Source: Chryseobacterium gleum
GTDB lineage: Bacteria; Bacteroidota; Bacteroidia; UBA10329
NCBI GenBank assembly: GCA_945903645.1
Contig: CAMDOM010000003.1
Coordinates: 1 to 64,000, forward strand
Length of the DNA: 64,000 nucleotides
Direction of reading: 5' to 3'
In this document: positions 15,216-23,488 of the stretch, piece by piece
Position numbering within the stretch: position 1 is the stretch's first letter
Layout of the letters: each line of letters opens with the position of its first letter
Program-made: the position numbers and the translations under genes
Notes under the pieces: model-generated
The model's input: only the letters and a program-made list of their open reading frames with translations
Database searches by the model: none
Told to the model about the DNA's origin: nothing

Positions 15216-16129
15216 TGGAGAAGTTGAAAATTCAGGATAAGACGCAATTGATGAAGAAATTTGGCGGAACAGGAGTTGCTATGGTCACTCCATTTGACGA
15301 GAAAGGGCAGGTTGACCACACTGCATTGGCTCGATTAACCAATTTTCTGATAGACGGTGGAGTGGATTACTTGGTGGTTATGGGCACCACAGGCGAAAGT
15401 GTTACCCTTTCGAAGCAGGAAAAAAATGAAGTTCTCCAAACAGTTTTAGCCAACAATGGTGGTCGATTGCCAGTGGTTTTGGGAGTTGGTGGAAACAACA
15501 CGTTTGAGATTTGCGGTGAATTGAGTTCACTATTCACCAAGGGATTGTCCGCAATTCTTTCGGTTTCGCCAGCATACAATAAGCCTACTCAAGGTGGAAT
15601 CTATGCACACTATGAAGCGATTTCTAAAGCAAGCCCGTTGCCCATAATTCTTTACAACGTGCCAGGACGTACTGGTTCCAATATGCTGGCTTCTACTACA
15701 TTACGGTTAGCTAACGATTTTGAAAACATTATTGGCATCAAAGAGGCTTCCGGTAACTTGGAGCAATGCATTGATATTTTGAAACGCAAGCCGCACGGTT
15801 TTTTGATGATTAGTGGCGATGATAATTTGACGTTGCCGTTAATTGCTTGTGGCGCAGATGGCGTAATCTCAGTAGTTGGCAACGCATTTCCGCAAGCGTT
15901 TTCCGATTTGGTTCGCGCAGCTTTGGCAGATGATTATACCACAGCGCGCAGTATACATTTCCGTTTGTTCGATATTATAAATATGCTTTTTGCCGAAGGA
16001 AATCCAGGCGGAGTAAAGTGCGCTTTGAATGTGATGGGCATTTGTGAAGAGCACATGCGCTTGCCTTTAGTCCCTATTTCTGAAGAACTACGCAGCAAAT
16101 TGACTGCTGCCGTTCGTGCCTATGCTTAA
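15215..16129 (+). CDS. dapA: 4-hydroxy-tetrahydrodipicolinate synthase
   Basis: A TIM-barrel aldolase condensing pyruvate with aspartate semialdehyde in lysine and diaminopimelate (peptidoglycan) synthesis. Signatures are GTGVAMVTPFDEKG, MGTTGESVTLS, VSPAYNKPTQGG, the catalytic Tyr in LYNVPGRTG and the Schiff-base Lys in GIKEASG. Two starts are possible. ATG 15215 overlaps the upstream stop (304 aa). ATG 15251, whose MKKFGGTG matches known N-termini, gives 292 aa, the usual length. The first is listed because of the coupling signal. The 3' end overlaps the convergent lipoprotein gene by 4 bp. Confidence 0.95.
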   Translation: MEKLKIQDKTQLMKKFGGTGVAMVTPFDEKGQVDHTALARLTNFLIDGGVDYLVVMGTTGESVTLSKQEKNEVLQTVLANNGGRLPVVLGVGGNNTFEICGELSSLFTKGLSAILSVSPAYNKPTQGGIYAHYEAISKASPLPIILYNVPGRTGSNMLASTTLRLANDFENIIGIKEASGNLEQCIDILKRKPHGFLMISGDDNLTLPLIACGADGVISVVGNAFPQAFSDLVRAALADDYTTARSIHFRLFDIINMLFAEGNPGGVKCALNVMGICEEHMRLPLVPISEELRSKLTAAVRAYA

Positions 16130-16584
16130 AACGCGTAGGTAGCAGCCTTGGCGGTATCTCCAGCCCATTTTACCACCACCTTGCCTTTTGCTCCTTGACG
16201 CAAGGGAGAAAGGTTGAACTTCAATTTTTCGCGCACAATAGACCTGCAAGGGTCGCTTTCTAAATTGATGTGTTCTAATTGAAGCAGTGCTTGCGGTGGC
16301 AAACTCTTCATCATAGCACCAGAGAAATACATTTTCCAATCGTGCGATTTGCAACCACCACTGTATTGCACATCCACCAAAAGCGTATCTCCTGAAACTT
16401 CCCAATTCGACACGGTGAAGTCTGTAGGCATTTTCCGATTAGCGGCCTCCGCATCCACTTGAATTGTTCTCCATTTTGGCGGTTCAATCTTCTGATTCAT
16501 GCCTGTCGATTTTGAAGTGGAATCGTTGGATTTGCAGCCCAATGCGAGCAAACTAAAAGCGAAAAGGATGGGAAAGTTTCTCAT
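16126..16584 (-). CDS. hypothetical lipoprotein, 152 aa
   Basis: The ATG at 16584 gives a short lipoprotein signal peptide ending LLALGC with Ser-Asp/Ser-Thr-rich linker after the Cys. The frame continues 10 codons upstream but without a better signal peptide. The mature ~130 residues are unrecognised. They look like a small beta-rich domain with three Cys residues (GGCKSHDWKMYF, SDPCRS), and the pattern around GCKSHDW suggests a conserved lipoprotein family of unknown role. It should be anchored in the envelope. It converges on dapA, overlapping by 4 bp, and follows the TlpA-type gene at about 30 bp, so it may be the last gene of that unit. Confidence 0.7.
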   Translation of the reverse strand: MRNFPILFAFSLLALGCKSNDSTSKSTGMNQKIEPPKWRTIQVDAEAANRKMPTDFTVSNWEVSGDTLLVDVQYSGGCKSHDWKMYFSGAMMKSLPPQALLQLEHINLESDPCRSIVREKLKFNLSPLRQGAKGKVVVKWAGDTAKAATYAF

Positions 16585-16614
16585 TTCAAATTTCAAAATA
16601 AGGTGGTTCTTCAA

Positions 16615-17739
16615 CTATGAATTCGCCAAGATTTCTTCCACTTTTTTCTCTAGCGCTTCACCACGCAATCCCTTGGCAATAATGCGCCCTTCGGCATCAA
16701 CCAAAAAGGTCATTGGTATGCCTTCCAAACTATACACGGGAACAAAACTCGACTGCCAAAACTTCAATTCAGAACCATGTTTCCATGTGAGTTTATCATC
16801 TTTAATGGCTTGCAACCACGCTTCTTTATTCTGATCTAGCGAAACACCGAATATCTCAAAACCTTTGTTTTTAAATCGATTATACATCTTCACCACATTC
16901 GGATTTTCCATTCGGCAAGGTTTGCACCACGAAGCCCAAAAATCGATAAGAACCACTTTGCCTTTGAAATCGGATAGTTTTATAGGTTGATTATTAGGGT
17001 CTAGTACAGCTATTTCAGGTGCTAATCCGCCTTCGGTGGTGCGCTGTGCGGCTTGCTGTTGCGCTTTCATATCTGTTAAACGGGCGTTGAAAGTGGTGAC
17101 ATATTCAGATTTAGGAAGACTTTCTGCCAATGCCTTCCCAACTTCTTCAAACTTGTCGAAGTGCTCTTGTGGGCTCAACGATTGAACTGCTGAAAGAGTG
17201 GTAAGACTTCCTTTGTTTTTATCAATGAAATCATAGACGAATTTAATTTTCTCTGCCTGTTTTGCATTGAACAACGGCTCGATTGTTTTCATCAACGAAT
17301 CGGCATTTGTTTCAGTACGCTGCTGTGCAAAAAGTTGACGCAAGCTATCTGTTTGCTCATAGTTTGCACGCATAAAACGGTCTAATTCGCGAACGGCCTC
17401 AGATCCAGCCGAACCTTTCAACTCATAGCTTTTATAGAAATCTAGCGCATTGCCAGTTAGTTCCACTTGTTCGTCTGGCGCAAGCTGAAGAATAACGTAG
17501 TTGTTAGCACCTAAGCGCAGGCGGTAAAATCCAGGTTCGGCAATAGTTGTTGCTATTTTAAACTCGCCATCTTCGGATATCATCATGGAGTCGAGACCAA
17601 CGACAGATGTGGGCGTTAATTGCTCCAATACAGCTTGTTCGCCCTCGGCATTGGTTATTGTTCCTTTTACGTAAGAACCACTATTGCAGCTTGAAAAAGC
17701 TATGCTAGTAAGGCATAAAACTAGAATTGTGTATTTCAT
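16615..17739 (-). CDS. TlpA-family thiol:disulfide oxidoreductase, lipoprotein (DUF4369-like N-terminus)
   Basis: A 374-residue periplasm-facing thioredoxin-like protein. ATG 17739 gives a lipoprotein signal ending SIAFSSC. Residues about 25-125 are a beta-rich domain of the DUF4369 type common in Bacteroidota TlpA proteins (VKGTITNAEGEQAVLE). A helical linker follows. The C-terminal ~140 residues are an AhpC/TSA-thioredoxin fold with the redox motif WCKPC in LIDFWASWCKPCRMENP, plus the cis-Pro region LEGIPMTFLVDAEG. Its probable job is reduction of cysteines in exported proteins or of apocytochromes. It lies 50 bp after the phosphohexomutase gene on the same strand. Confidence 0.9.
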   Translation of the reverse strand: MKYTILVLCLTSIAFSSCNSGSYVKGTITNAEGEQAVLEQLTPTSVVGLDSMMISEDGEFKIATTIAEPGFYRLRLGANNYVILQLAPDEQVELTGNALDFYKSYELKGSAGSEAVRELDRFMRANYEQTDSLRQLFAQQRTETNADSLMKTIEPLFNAKQAEKIKFVYDFIDKNKGSLTTLSAVQSLSPQEHFDKFEEVGKALAESLPKSEYVTTFNARLTDMKAQQQAAQRTTEGGLAPEIAVLDPNNQPIKLSDFKGKVVLIDFWASWCKPCRMENPNVVKMYNRFKNKGFEIFGVSLDQNKEAWLQAIKDDKLTWKHGSELKFWQSSFVPVYSLEGIPMTFLVDAEGRIIAKGLRGEALEKKVEEILANS

Positions 17740-17789
17740 TTTGATGAAGTAGATGGTTGAACTAGGAAAAACAAAGGTGTGACTTTTCA

Positions 17790-19514
17790 TTATTTAAGAT
17801 TCATGTCATGTTGAATCTGCTTGACTTTAGCTTTAAGCGAGGCACGAACTTCCTCAAACTTTAATCTAGACTCAAGCGGAGCATTTACACTGAAATAGAA
17901 TTTTATTTTAGGCTCTGTACCCGATGGACGGGCTGTGACTACCGTGCCATCTTCGGTAATAAATTGAAGCACATTGGAACTGGGCAATCCAGTGCTAATA
18001 ATGCTTCCATCTTTCAAACACGTAGATTTTTTCAACTTAAAATCATTTAGCCAAAGCACTGGCGACTGCGCCAGTTGCAGTGGTGGATTACTGCGCAAGT
18101 CGTCCATCATTGCGGTAATTTCTTGTTGACCGCTTCGGCCTTCTTTTTTAAGGCTAATTAAATCTTCGTGATACAATCCATGTTGCTCATAAATATCAAT
18201 GAGCACATCATACAGACTTTTGCCTTGAGCTTTTGCCCAAGCGCACATTTCGGCAATTAGCGTGCAGGACAAAACAGCATCCTTATCGCGCACTAAATCG
18301 CCAGAGAGATAGCCATAGCTTTCTTCTCCACCACCAATAAATTGCATTTCACCCTCATACTTCAATATGAGTTCTCCAATGTATTTGAAACCTGTGAGCA
18401 CATTGAAACAGGGTACATTTTGAGCTTTGCTTATGCGTTCAAAAAGGTCAGTTGTAACAATGGTTTTGGCAGTAAATTGCCTACCGTTCAGTTTGCCTAA
18501 TTCGCTCCAACGCGTTATAAGGTAATGGAGTAGGAGCGAACCTGTCATATTGCCATTGAGCAATTCAAGTTTACCTTGTGGATTACGGACAGCAATTCCA
18601 ACACGGTCGGCATCTGGATCGCAACCCATAACCAAATCGGCACCTAATGCTTCGGCTTGCTCCATAGCCATTTGCAATGCTTCGGCCTCTTCTGGATTAG
18701 GCGATTTTACGGTGGGAAAATTTCCATCAGGCACAGCCTGTTCAGGAACCACATGCACATGTGTGAAGCCCAATGCGCTCAAACAACGCGGCACCATGGT
18801 GATTCCTGTGCCGTGAAGCGAGGTGAACACAATGCCCAAATCGGCTTGAGATTTTACCGCCTCAGGAGAAAGACACAAAGAAAGCACACCCTTTTCGTAG
18901 GCATCATCTACCTCTTTATCTATACTAGTAATTAGGCTTTCATTGGCGTTCCACAGCACATGTTCAGGACCAGAAATGGCCTGCACTTCGGTAATTACGT
19001 TGGTGTCGTGCGGGGCTACAAGTTGGCCGCCATCTTCCCAATAAGCTTTGTAGCCATTGTATACAGGAGGATTGTGCGAAGCCGTTATTACAACTCCGCC
19101 TTTGCAACCAAAATGCCTGATGGCAAATGAAAGTTCGGGTGTAGAACGCAGTTCAGAAAATAGATACGCACGAATGCCATTGGCCGAAAAAACTTCGGCT
19201 GTGGTGCGGGCAAAAAGTGCGCTATTGTTTCGGCAATCGTAGGCAATTGCAATGCTTATTGGGCCAGAAAATGATTTCTTCAAATAATTGGCAAACCCTT
19301 GAGTTGCCATGCCAATGGTATAGATGTTTACGCGATTGGTGCCAGGACCCATTATGCCGCGCAATCCACCAGTTCCAAATTCTAATTCGCGGTAGAAACT
19401 TTCAGTAAGTTCATCTGGATTGTTGGCTATCATATCCAAAACGGCATCGCGAGTAGCTTGGTCAAACGCTGCGCCTGTCCATTGATGGGCTTTATCTAGA
19501 ATCGATTTTTCCAT
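17790..19514 (-). CDS. phosphoglucomutase / phosphomannomutase (alpha-D-phosphohexomutase)
   Basis: A 574-residue cytoplasmic enzyme interconverting hexose 1- and 6-phosphates. The phosphoserine loop TASHNPP carries the active Ser146. The metal loop is DPDADRVG, the sugar-binding loop GGEESYGY, and the phosphate loop RPSGTEPKIKFYF. Length and the N-terminal EFGTGGLRGIMGPG match the PGM2-like group used by Bacteroidota and animals (phosphoglucomutase/phosphopentomutase). Glucose versus mannose preference cannot be settled by eye. The gene has its own promoter element upstream; the TlpA-like gene follows. Confidence 0.93.
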   Translation of the reverse strand: MEKSILDKAHQWTGAAFDQATRDAVLDMIANNPDELTESFYRELEFGTGGLRGIMGPGTNRVNIYTIGMATQGFANYLKKSFSGPISIAIAYDCRNNSALFARTTAEVFSANGIRAYLFSELRSTPELSFAIRHFGCKGGVVITASHNPPVYNGYKAYWEDGGQLVAPHDTNVITEVQAISGPEHVLWNANESLITSIDKEVDDAYEKGVLSLCLSPEAVKSQADLGIVFTSLHGTGITMVPRCLSALGFTHVHVVPEQAVPDGNFPTVKSPNPEEAEALQMAMEQAEALGADLVMGCDPDADRVGIAVRNPQGKLELLNGNMTGSLLLHYLITRWSELGKLNGRQFTAKTIVTTDLFERISKAQNVPCFNVLTGFKYIGELILKYEGEMQFIGGGEESYGYLSGDLVRDKDAVLSCTLIAEMCAWAKAQGKSLYDVLIDIYEQHGLYHEDLISLKKEGRSGQQEITAMMDDLRSNPPLQLAQSPVLWLNDFKLKKSTCLKDGSIISTGLPSSNVLQFITEDGTVVTARPSGTEPKIKFYFSVNAPLESRLKFEEVRASLKAKVKQIQHDMNLK

Positions 19515-19537
19515 GAGAGGATTTTAATTCGGGGGCG

Positions 19538-19545
19538 CAAAAATA
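19538..19545 (-). promoter_or_regulatory. -7 promoter element TATTTTTG for the phosphohexomutase gene
   Basis: On the minus strand TATTTTTG matches TAnnTTTG and ends 23 bp before the ATG at 19514. Confidence 0.55.
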
Positions 19546-19574
19546 CACTAGCTCATCTTGCAGGGACGAAAAGA

Positions 19575-20012
19575 TTAGGGAGCTATGTACAGCTTCTGAA
19601 TCCGCTTTTTTGGTCCAGGACAAAAGGCTGTGTGGCAATTCATGCATTGGTCTACCATGGTATTGAACCGAAAAACTGAAAGCGAATCTTCAGTTTCCAA
19701 TTGGAGAGCGGCATCCAAGTAGGCATTGGCAAAAGCGGTATATTCAGCAGTTTTTACGGTTGAATCTGTTGGTATAGCAGAGTGAATTGTAGTGAATTGA
19801 CGTAAACCCGTGGGTACTTCGCCTCGCTCCACTTGGCCTTTTATGCGCAAACCATCAGCAAACATTTCGCGCATTAACAAGGCTAGTTCGCTGTCGCCAT
19901 TCGGGTTTAGTGGTTTGGCTTTGCAGGCAGGTTTGCTAGGGTCATTTGAACAAGACGAACAGATTAACGCAAGTACAAACAGCCAAGCATTAGGAACACT
20001 TTGTATGGTCAT
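19575..20012 (-). CDS. lipoprotein with single C-terminal haem-c motif
   Basis: A 145-residue exported protein. The N-terminus is a lipoprotein signal (LFVLALICSSC). The mature part is mostly helical and ends with CMNCH about 25 residues before the C-terminus. A CxxCH near the C-terminus of a four-helix protein is the arrangement of class II cytochromes (cytochrome c'), and the length fits. The role, whether electron transfer or gas binding, is unknown. Two further Cys pairs, SCSND and FCPGP, are noted; FCPGP sits just after the haem motif. It is a single gene with its own promoter element. Confidence 0.72.
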   Translation of the reverse strand: MTIQSVPNAWLFVLALICSSCSNDPSKPACKAKPLNPNGDSELALLMREMFADGLRIKGQVERGEVPTGLRQFTTIHSAIPTDSTVKTAEYTAFANAYLDAALQLETEDSLSVFRFNTMVDQCMNCHTAFCPGPKKRIQKLYIAP

Positions 20013-20314
20013 TTCTGGAAAAGTCTGAATTGCATGAAATTTTCGTCAAAGGTATTCGGGACCAATCGCCATATTATCGTTTGCGATATTCTTCTTTAAG
20101 TCAAATAAAGTTGGGTTTAGAAAAGATTTATGATTTTAAAAAGTCAAAATAGCACTGTTATTTCAATCGATAAAATGCTTTGAATCCATCGAGCCAACCA
20201 TAAGTGAATCACGCAGTCTTAACGTGAAAATTACATTTCGTTAGTGCGCTGCGAAGTACTATTGCGCATCAATTCGGTTGGTCAACATTTGAGTTTAACG
20301 GTAAGATATTTTTG
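20013..20314. other. intergenic region, 300 bp, AT-rich
   Basis: It lies between two divergent genes. Apart from the promoter element at 20047-20054 for the leftward gene I see no ORF, RNA gene or strong hairpin. The middle is AT-rich with several TTTAAAA-like tracts. Confidence 0.5.
20047..20054 (-). promoter_or_regulatory. -7 promoter element TACCTTTG for the haem lipoprotein gene
   Basis: TACCTTTG on the minus strand fits TAnnTTTG and lies 34 bp upstream of the ATG at 20012. Confidence 0.5.
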
Positions 20315-23300
20315 GTGATTCCCAGCACAAAAACACGCGAATTAAAGCGTGGCTTAGGATTGGTGTTGCTCGCTATTTGCTGGTGGTCTAGCGCTGCTGT
20401 GTCGCAAACTATAATCGTGAACGAGGTTTCGAACGGGCCAACGGGCAACCAAGAGTATGTGGAATTTGTGGTGGCCGATAACAACTTGACTTACAGTTGC
20501 ACCTCTACAGCGCCACCATGCATCGATTTGCGCGGATGGATATTTGACGATAATTCGGGTTATCACGGCACTGGTGGCATAGCAGCAGGTGCCCTGCGGT
20601 TTTCGAACAATGCCATATGGGCTTGCGTTCCCATTGGAACCATCATTTTGATTTATAATGGTTTAGACCCAAATGTAGATATGCCTCCAGACGATGTGAG
20701 CTTGTCTGATGGCAATTGTCGCATCATCGCGCCAGCCAGCAACAGTGTTTTGTTCGAAGGAAATATCGCCACTCCTGGCGCTGTAAGTTGCAGTTATCCA
20801 GCCACGGGTTGGGTAGCTGGTGGTGATTGGACGTTCACCTTTTTGGCCAACTCGGGTGACTGCGCTCGAATTGTGGATTTGTCTGGTTGCGAGGTGTTTT
20901 CCGTGTGTTGGGCCAGTTGCAATATCAATAGTCCCATCTATTTCGAGTCGTTGGGCTCGGGTTCGCAGAATGTTTGGTATTTTAACGATGGCAATCCCAA
21001 CGCCCAAATCAATTGGAGCGAAGGTTCTGCATCTGCCGGAGGAGAACAAACTCCCGGAGCGCCAAACAATGCTGCGAATGCAGTCTATATCGCCCAGTTT
21101 AGCAACAACTGTTCGCCCATAACACCCATTCAAATTAGCAACGTTAGTAGCACAGATACAGACTGTGGATGTGTGGGCACAGCTTCGGTTTCGGCATCTG
21201 GGTCTATTCCGGGTTACACATTTCAATGGTCAAATGCAGCTTTTGTACCCATAGGACAGAATACCAATGCGGCTACCAACCTTTGTGCTGGCACTTATAA
21301 TTGCATCGCCACTTCGGCTATTGGTTGCGCTGACACAGCCACGGTTCCCATTTTGGATGTTGGTGGCGCCACCACAACTGCGCAGAATGTGCAAGTGTGT
21401 ACCAATACCAGCATTACTTATCCAGACGGTGTAACCGCCACAATTGTTGCTCCTACCTCGCACACATCCACTTTGATTGCCGTTTCTGGTTGCGATTCCA
21501 TTATCGTTACTAATGTAACGCTTTCCCCAGCTTTTTCAGCCACAGTGCTAGTGTCGTTGTGTACAGGAAGCGGCTATGTTTATCCTGACGGAACTACAGT
21601 TTCAAATCTGCAAACCAACCAGTCGCAGGTGTCCAACTTGATAGGCGCATTAGGTTGCGATTCTATTATTACTACCACCATAACGGTAGCCAATGCTATC
21701 ACTTCTACCCAAACTATTGATGTGTGCATTGGCGAAAATTATACCTACCCAGATGGAACACAATTAACAAATGCCATTGTAGATCAAAGTCATACTTCCA
21801 CATTTACAACCGCAACGGGCTGCGATTCACTTGTGGTAACCAATGTGGTGGTACATCCTTTAAGTGCTAGTATTGTCGATGTGGAACTTTGCGAATCTGC
21901 TTTAGGACCTTACACTTTTCCTGATGGAAGTACAGTCGTGTTAACGGGAAACTTGACCCAATTGTCGCAGCTCACTAGCGTTTGGGGTTGCGATTCTATT
22001 ATTACCACTGCGGTAAGCGTTTCTCCCAGTTATTCGAGTACTGAAAATGTCGAATTATGCTCTGGCAGTTCCTACGTTTTTCCAGATGGATCTTCGGCTT
22101 CAAACATCATTGCTCCTCAAACACAGGTTTCGGTGCTTTCAAGTGTTTCGGGTTGCGATTCTACCATAACCACCGACATTACAATTACCAGTGTTTTGCA
22201 GAATACTCTGGATATTCCAATTTGCCTTGGGGCCGATTATACTTTTTTGGATGGACTGGTGGCTCTATCTGTTTTGAGCAATGAATCGCATACCACCACT
22301 TTCAATAGTGTGCAGGGCTGCGATTCGTTAGTAACAGAAAACTTATTAGTGTTGCCACTAAATGTTACCAATCAGAGTGTCGCAGCATGTGAAAACAGCA
22401 CTGTAACATATCCAGATGGTACTACTGGAGTAATTACCGCAGATGCTTCCCATACATCCACTTTTATTAGCGCCCAAGGCTGCGATTCTCTTATCATCAC
22501 TTCTGTTGTGATGGATACTCCCATAGCCACAGTAGTGCAAGTTGCTCTTTGTGAAGGCAGTCCTTATGTGTTTCCTGATGGAAGTGCCATAACGGTTATG
22601 GCCAATTTAGTTCAGGTTTCCAACCTCCAAGCAAGCTCTGGTTGTGATAGCACAATTACTACTTCGGTTACAATGCTTTCGCAATACGACACAACTGTTG
22701 TGGAAGCACTTTGCATAGGTGACGATTTTACTTTTCCTGACGGTGAGGTGCTTTCCAATATTCAAGCGGATACCTCGCATGTTTCCTTGTTGAATTCCAT
22801 AAGTGGTTGCGACAGTATGGTGCAAACTATACTTACGTTGGTTAACACTCCGGTAGCTTTTTTCACATCTACTGCCGATAGTGTGGAAGTGCAGTTTGCG
22901 CCCGAAATTCAGTTTTTTGACGCTAGCACAAATGCGCTACAAACAGAGTGGGTCATTTACGATAATCAAAACGAAGAGTTGTTTTCTTTCTTGGATACAT
23001 CTGTCGTAGACTCAGTGTTTTCGTATACTTTTCCTGAAGGTTCGCTTGGAGTTTATACCATTTGCCTAACCGCCACTTCGCGAAGTGGATGCAGCGAGAC
23101 TTACTGCGATTCTATTCCTTTCGAATTGCATATTGGGGTTTACATTCCAAACGCATTTACACCTGATTTGGACGGAACAAACGAAGTGTTTCGCCCCATG
23201 CTGTCTGGTGTGGCACTTGTGAGTTACGAGCTCTTAATCTTTAACCGTTGGGGGCAGTGCATTTTCGAATCGTATAGCTACGAAAAGGGGTGGGATGGAA

Positions 23301-23413
23301 CATATTCTGAAAACCCTGCGCAAATTGGCGTTTACACGTATCAACTCACTTTTTCGGGAGCGCACAGCAATAGGATTTATACGTATGCAGGCCGAATAAA
23401 CCTGATGCGGTAG
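20315..23413 (+). CDS. T9SS type B sorted surface protein with nine Cys-paired repeats
   Basis: A 1,032-residue exported protein. The start is GTG 20315 (a TTG lies one codon before); no ATG precedes the signal peptide, whose hydrophobic core is GLVLLAICWW with cleavage near VSQ. Residues ~30-190 look like a lamin-tail-type domain (IIVNEVSNGPTGNQEYVEFV). From about residue 350 to 848 there are nine tandem units of about 55 residues. Each has an early Cys, a YPDG/FPDG turn and a late GCDS, so each unit can form one disulfide. A PKD-like segment follows. The final ~85 residues are the gliding-motility-associated CHU_C (type B) sorting domain: IPNAFTPDLDGTNE, IFNRWGQCIFES, GWDGTY, GVYTYQLTF. Adhesin or stalk function is inferred. 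Confidence 0.88.
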   Translation: MIPSTKTRELKRGLGLVLLAICWWSSAAVSQTIIVNEVSNGPTGNQEYVEFVVADNNLTYSCTSTAPPCIDLRGWIFDDNSGYHGTGGIAAGALRFSNNAIWACVPIGTIILIYNGLDPNVDMPPDDVSLSDGNCRIIAPASNSVLFEGNIATPGAVSCSYPATGWVAGGDWTFTFLANSGDCARIVDLSGCEVFSVCWASCNINSPIYFESLGSGSQNVWYFNDGNPNAQINWSEGSASAGGEQTPGAPNNAANAVYIAQFSNNCSPITPIQISNVSSTDTDCGCVGTASVSASGSIPGYTFQWSNAAFVPIGQNTNAATNLCAGTYNCIATSAIGCADTATVPILDVGGATTTAQNVQVCTNTSITYPDGVTATIVAPTSHTSTLIAVSGCDSIIVTNVTLSPAFSATVLVSLCTGSGYVYPDGTTVSNLQTNQSQVSNLIGALGCDSIITTTITVANAITSTQTIDVCIGENYTYPDGTQLTNAIVDQSHTSTFTTATGCDSLVVTNVVVHPLSASIVDVELCESALGPYTFPDGSTVVLTGNLTQLSQLTSVWGCDSIITTAVSVSPSYSSTENVELCSGSSYVFPDGSSASNIIAPQTQVSVLSSVSGCDSTITTDITITSVLQNTLDIPICLGADYTFLDGLVALSVLSNESHTTTFNSVQGCDSLVTENLLVLPLNVTNQSVAACENSTVTYPDGTTGVITADASHTSTFISAQGCDSLIITSVVMDTPIATVVQVALCEGSPYVFPDGSAITVMANLVQVSNLQASSGCDSTITTSVTMLSQYDTTVVEALCIGDDFTFPDGEVLSNIQADTSHVSLLNSISGCDSMVQTILTLVNTPVAFFTSTADSVEVQFAPEIQFFDASTNALQTEWVIYDNQNEELFSFLDTSVVDSVFSYTFPEGSLGVYTICLTATSRSGCSETYCDSIPFELHIGVYIPNAFTPDLDGTNEVFRPMLSGVALVSYELLIFNRWGQCIFESYSYEKGWDGTYSENPAQIGVYTYQLTFSGAHSNRIYTYAGRINLMR
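21370..22855 (+). repeat. nine tandem ~165-bp coding repeats (PDG...GCDS units)
   Basis: These repeats within the type B T9SS protein encode units of about 55 residues with fixed landmarks: Cys at about position 9, PDG near 18, GCDS near 42. DNA identity between units is modest, so the repeats are old at nucleotide level, with the protein pattern retained. Confidence 0.8.
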
Positions 23414-23488
23414 GGCAGCAAAGCGAGAAAATGAAATAGCACTAAGCTGTTTGCTTCTGCGCATCTTTGCCGTTGCGAAAGCGCATAC

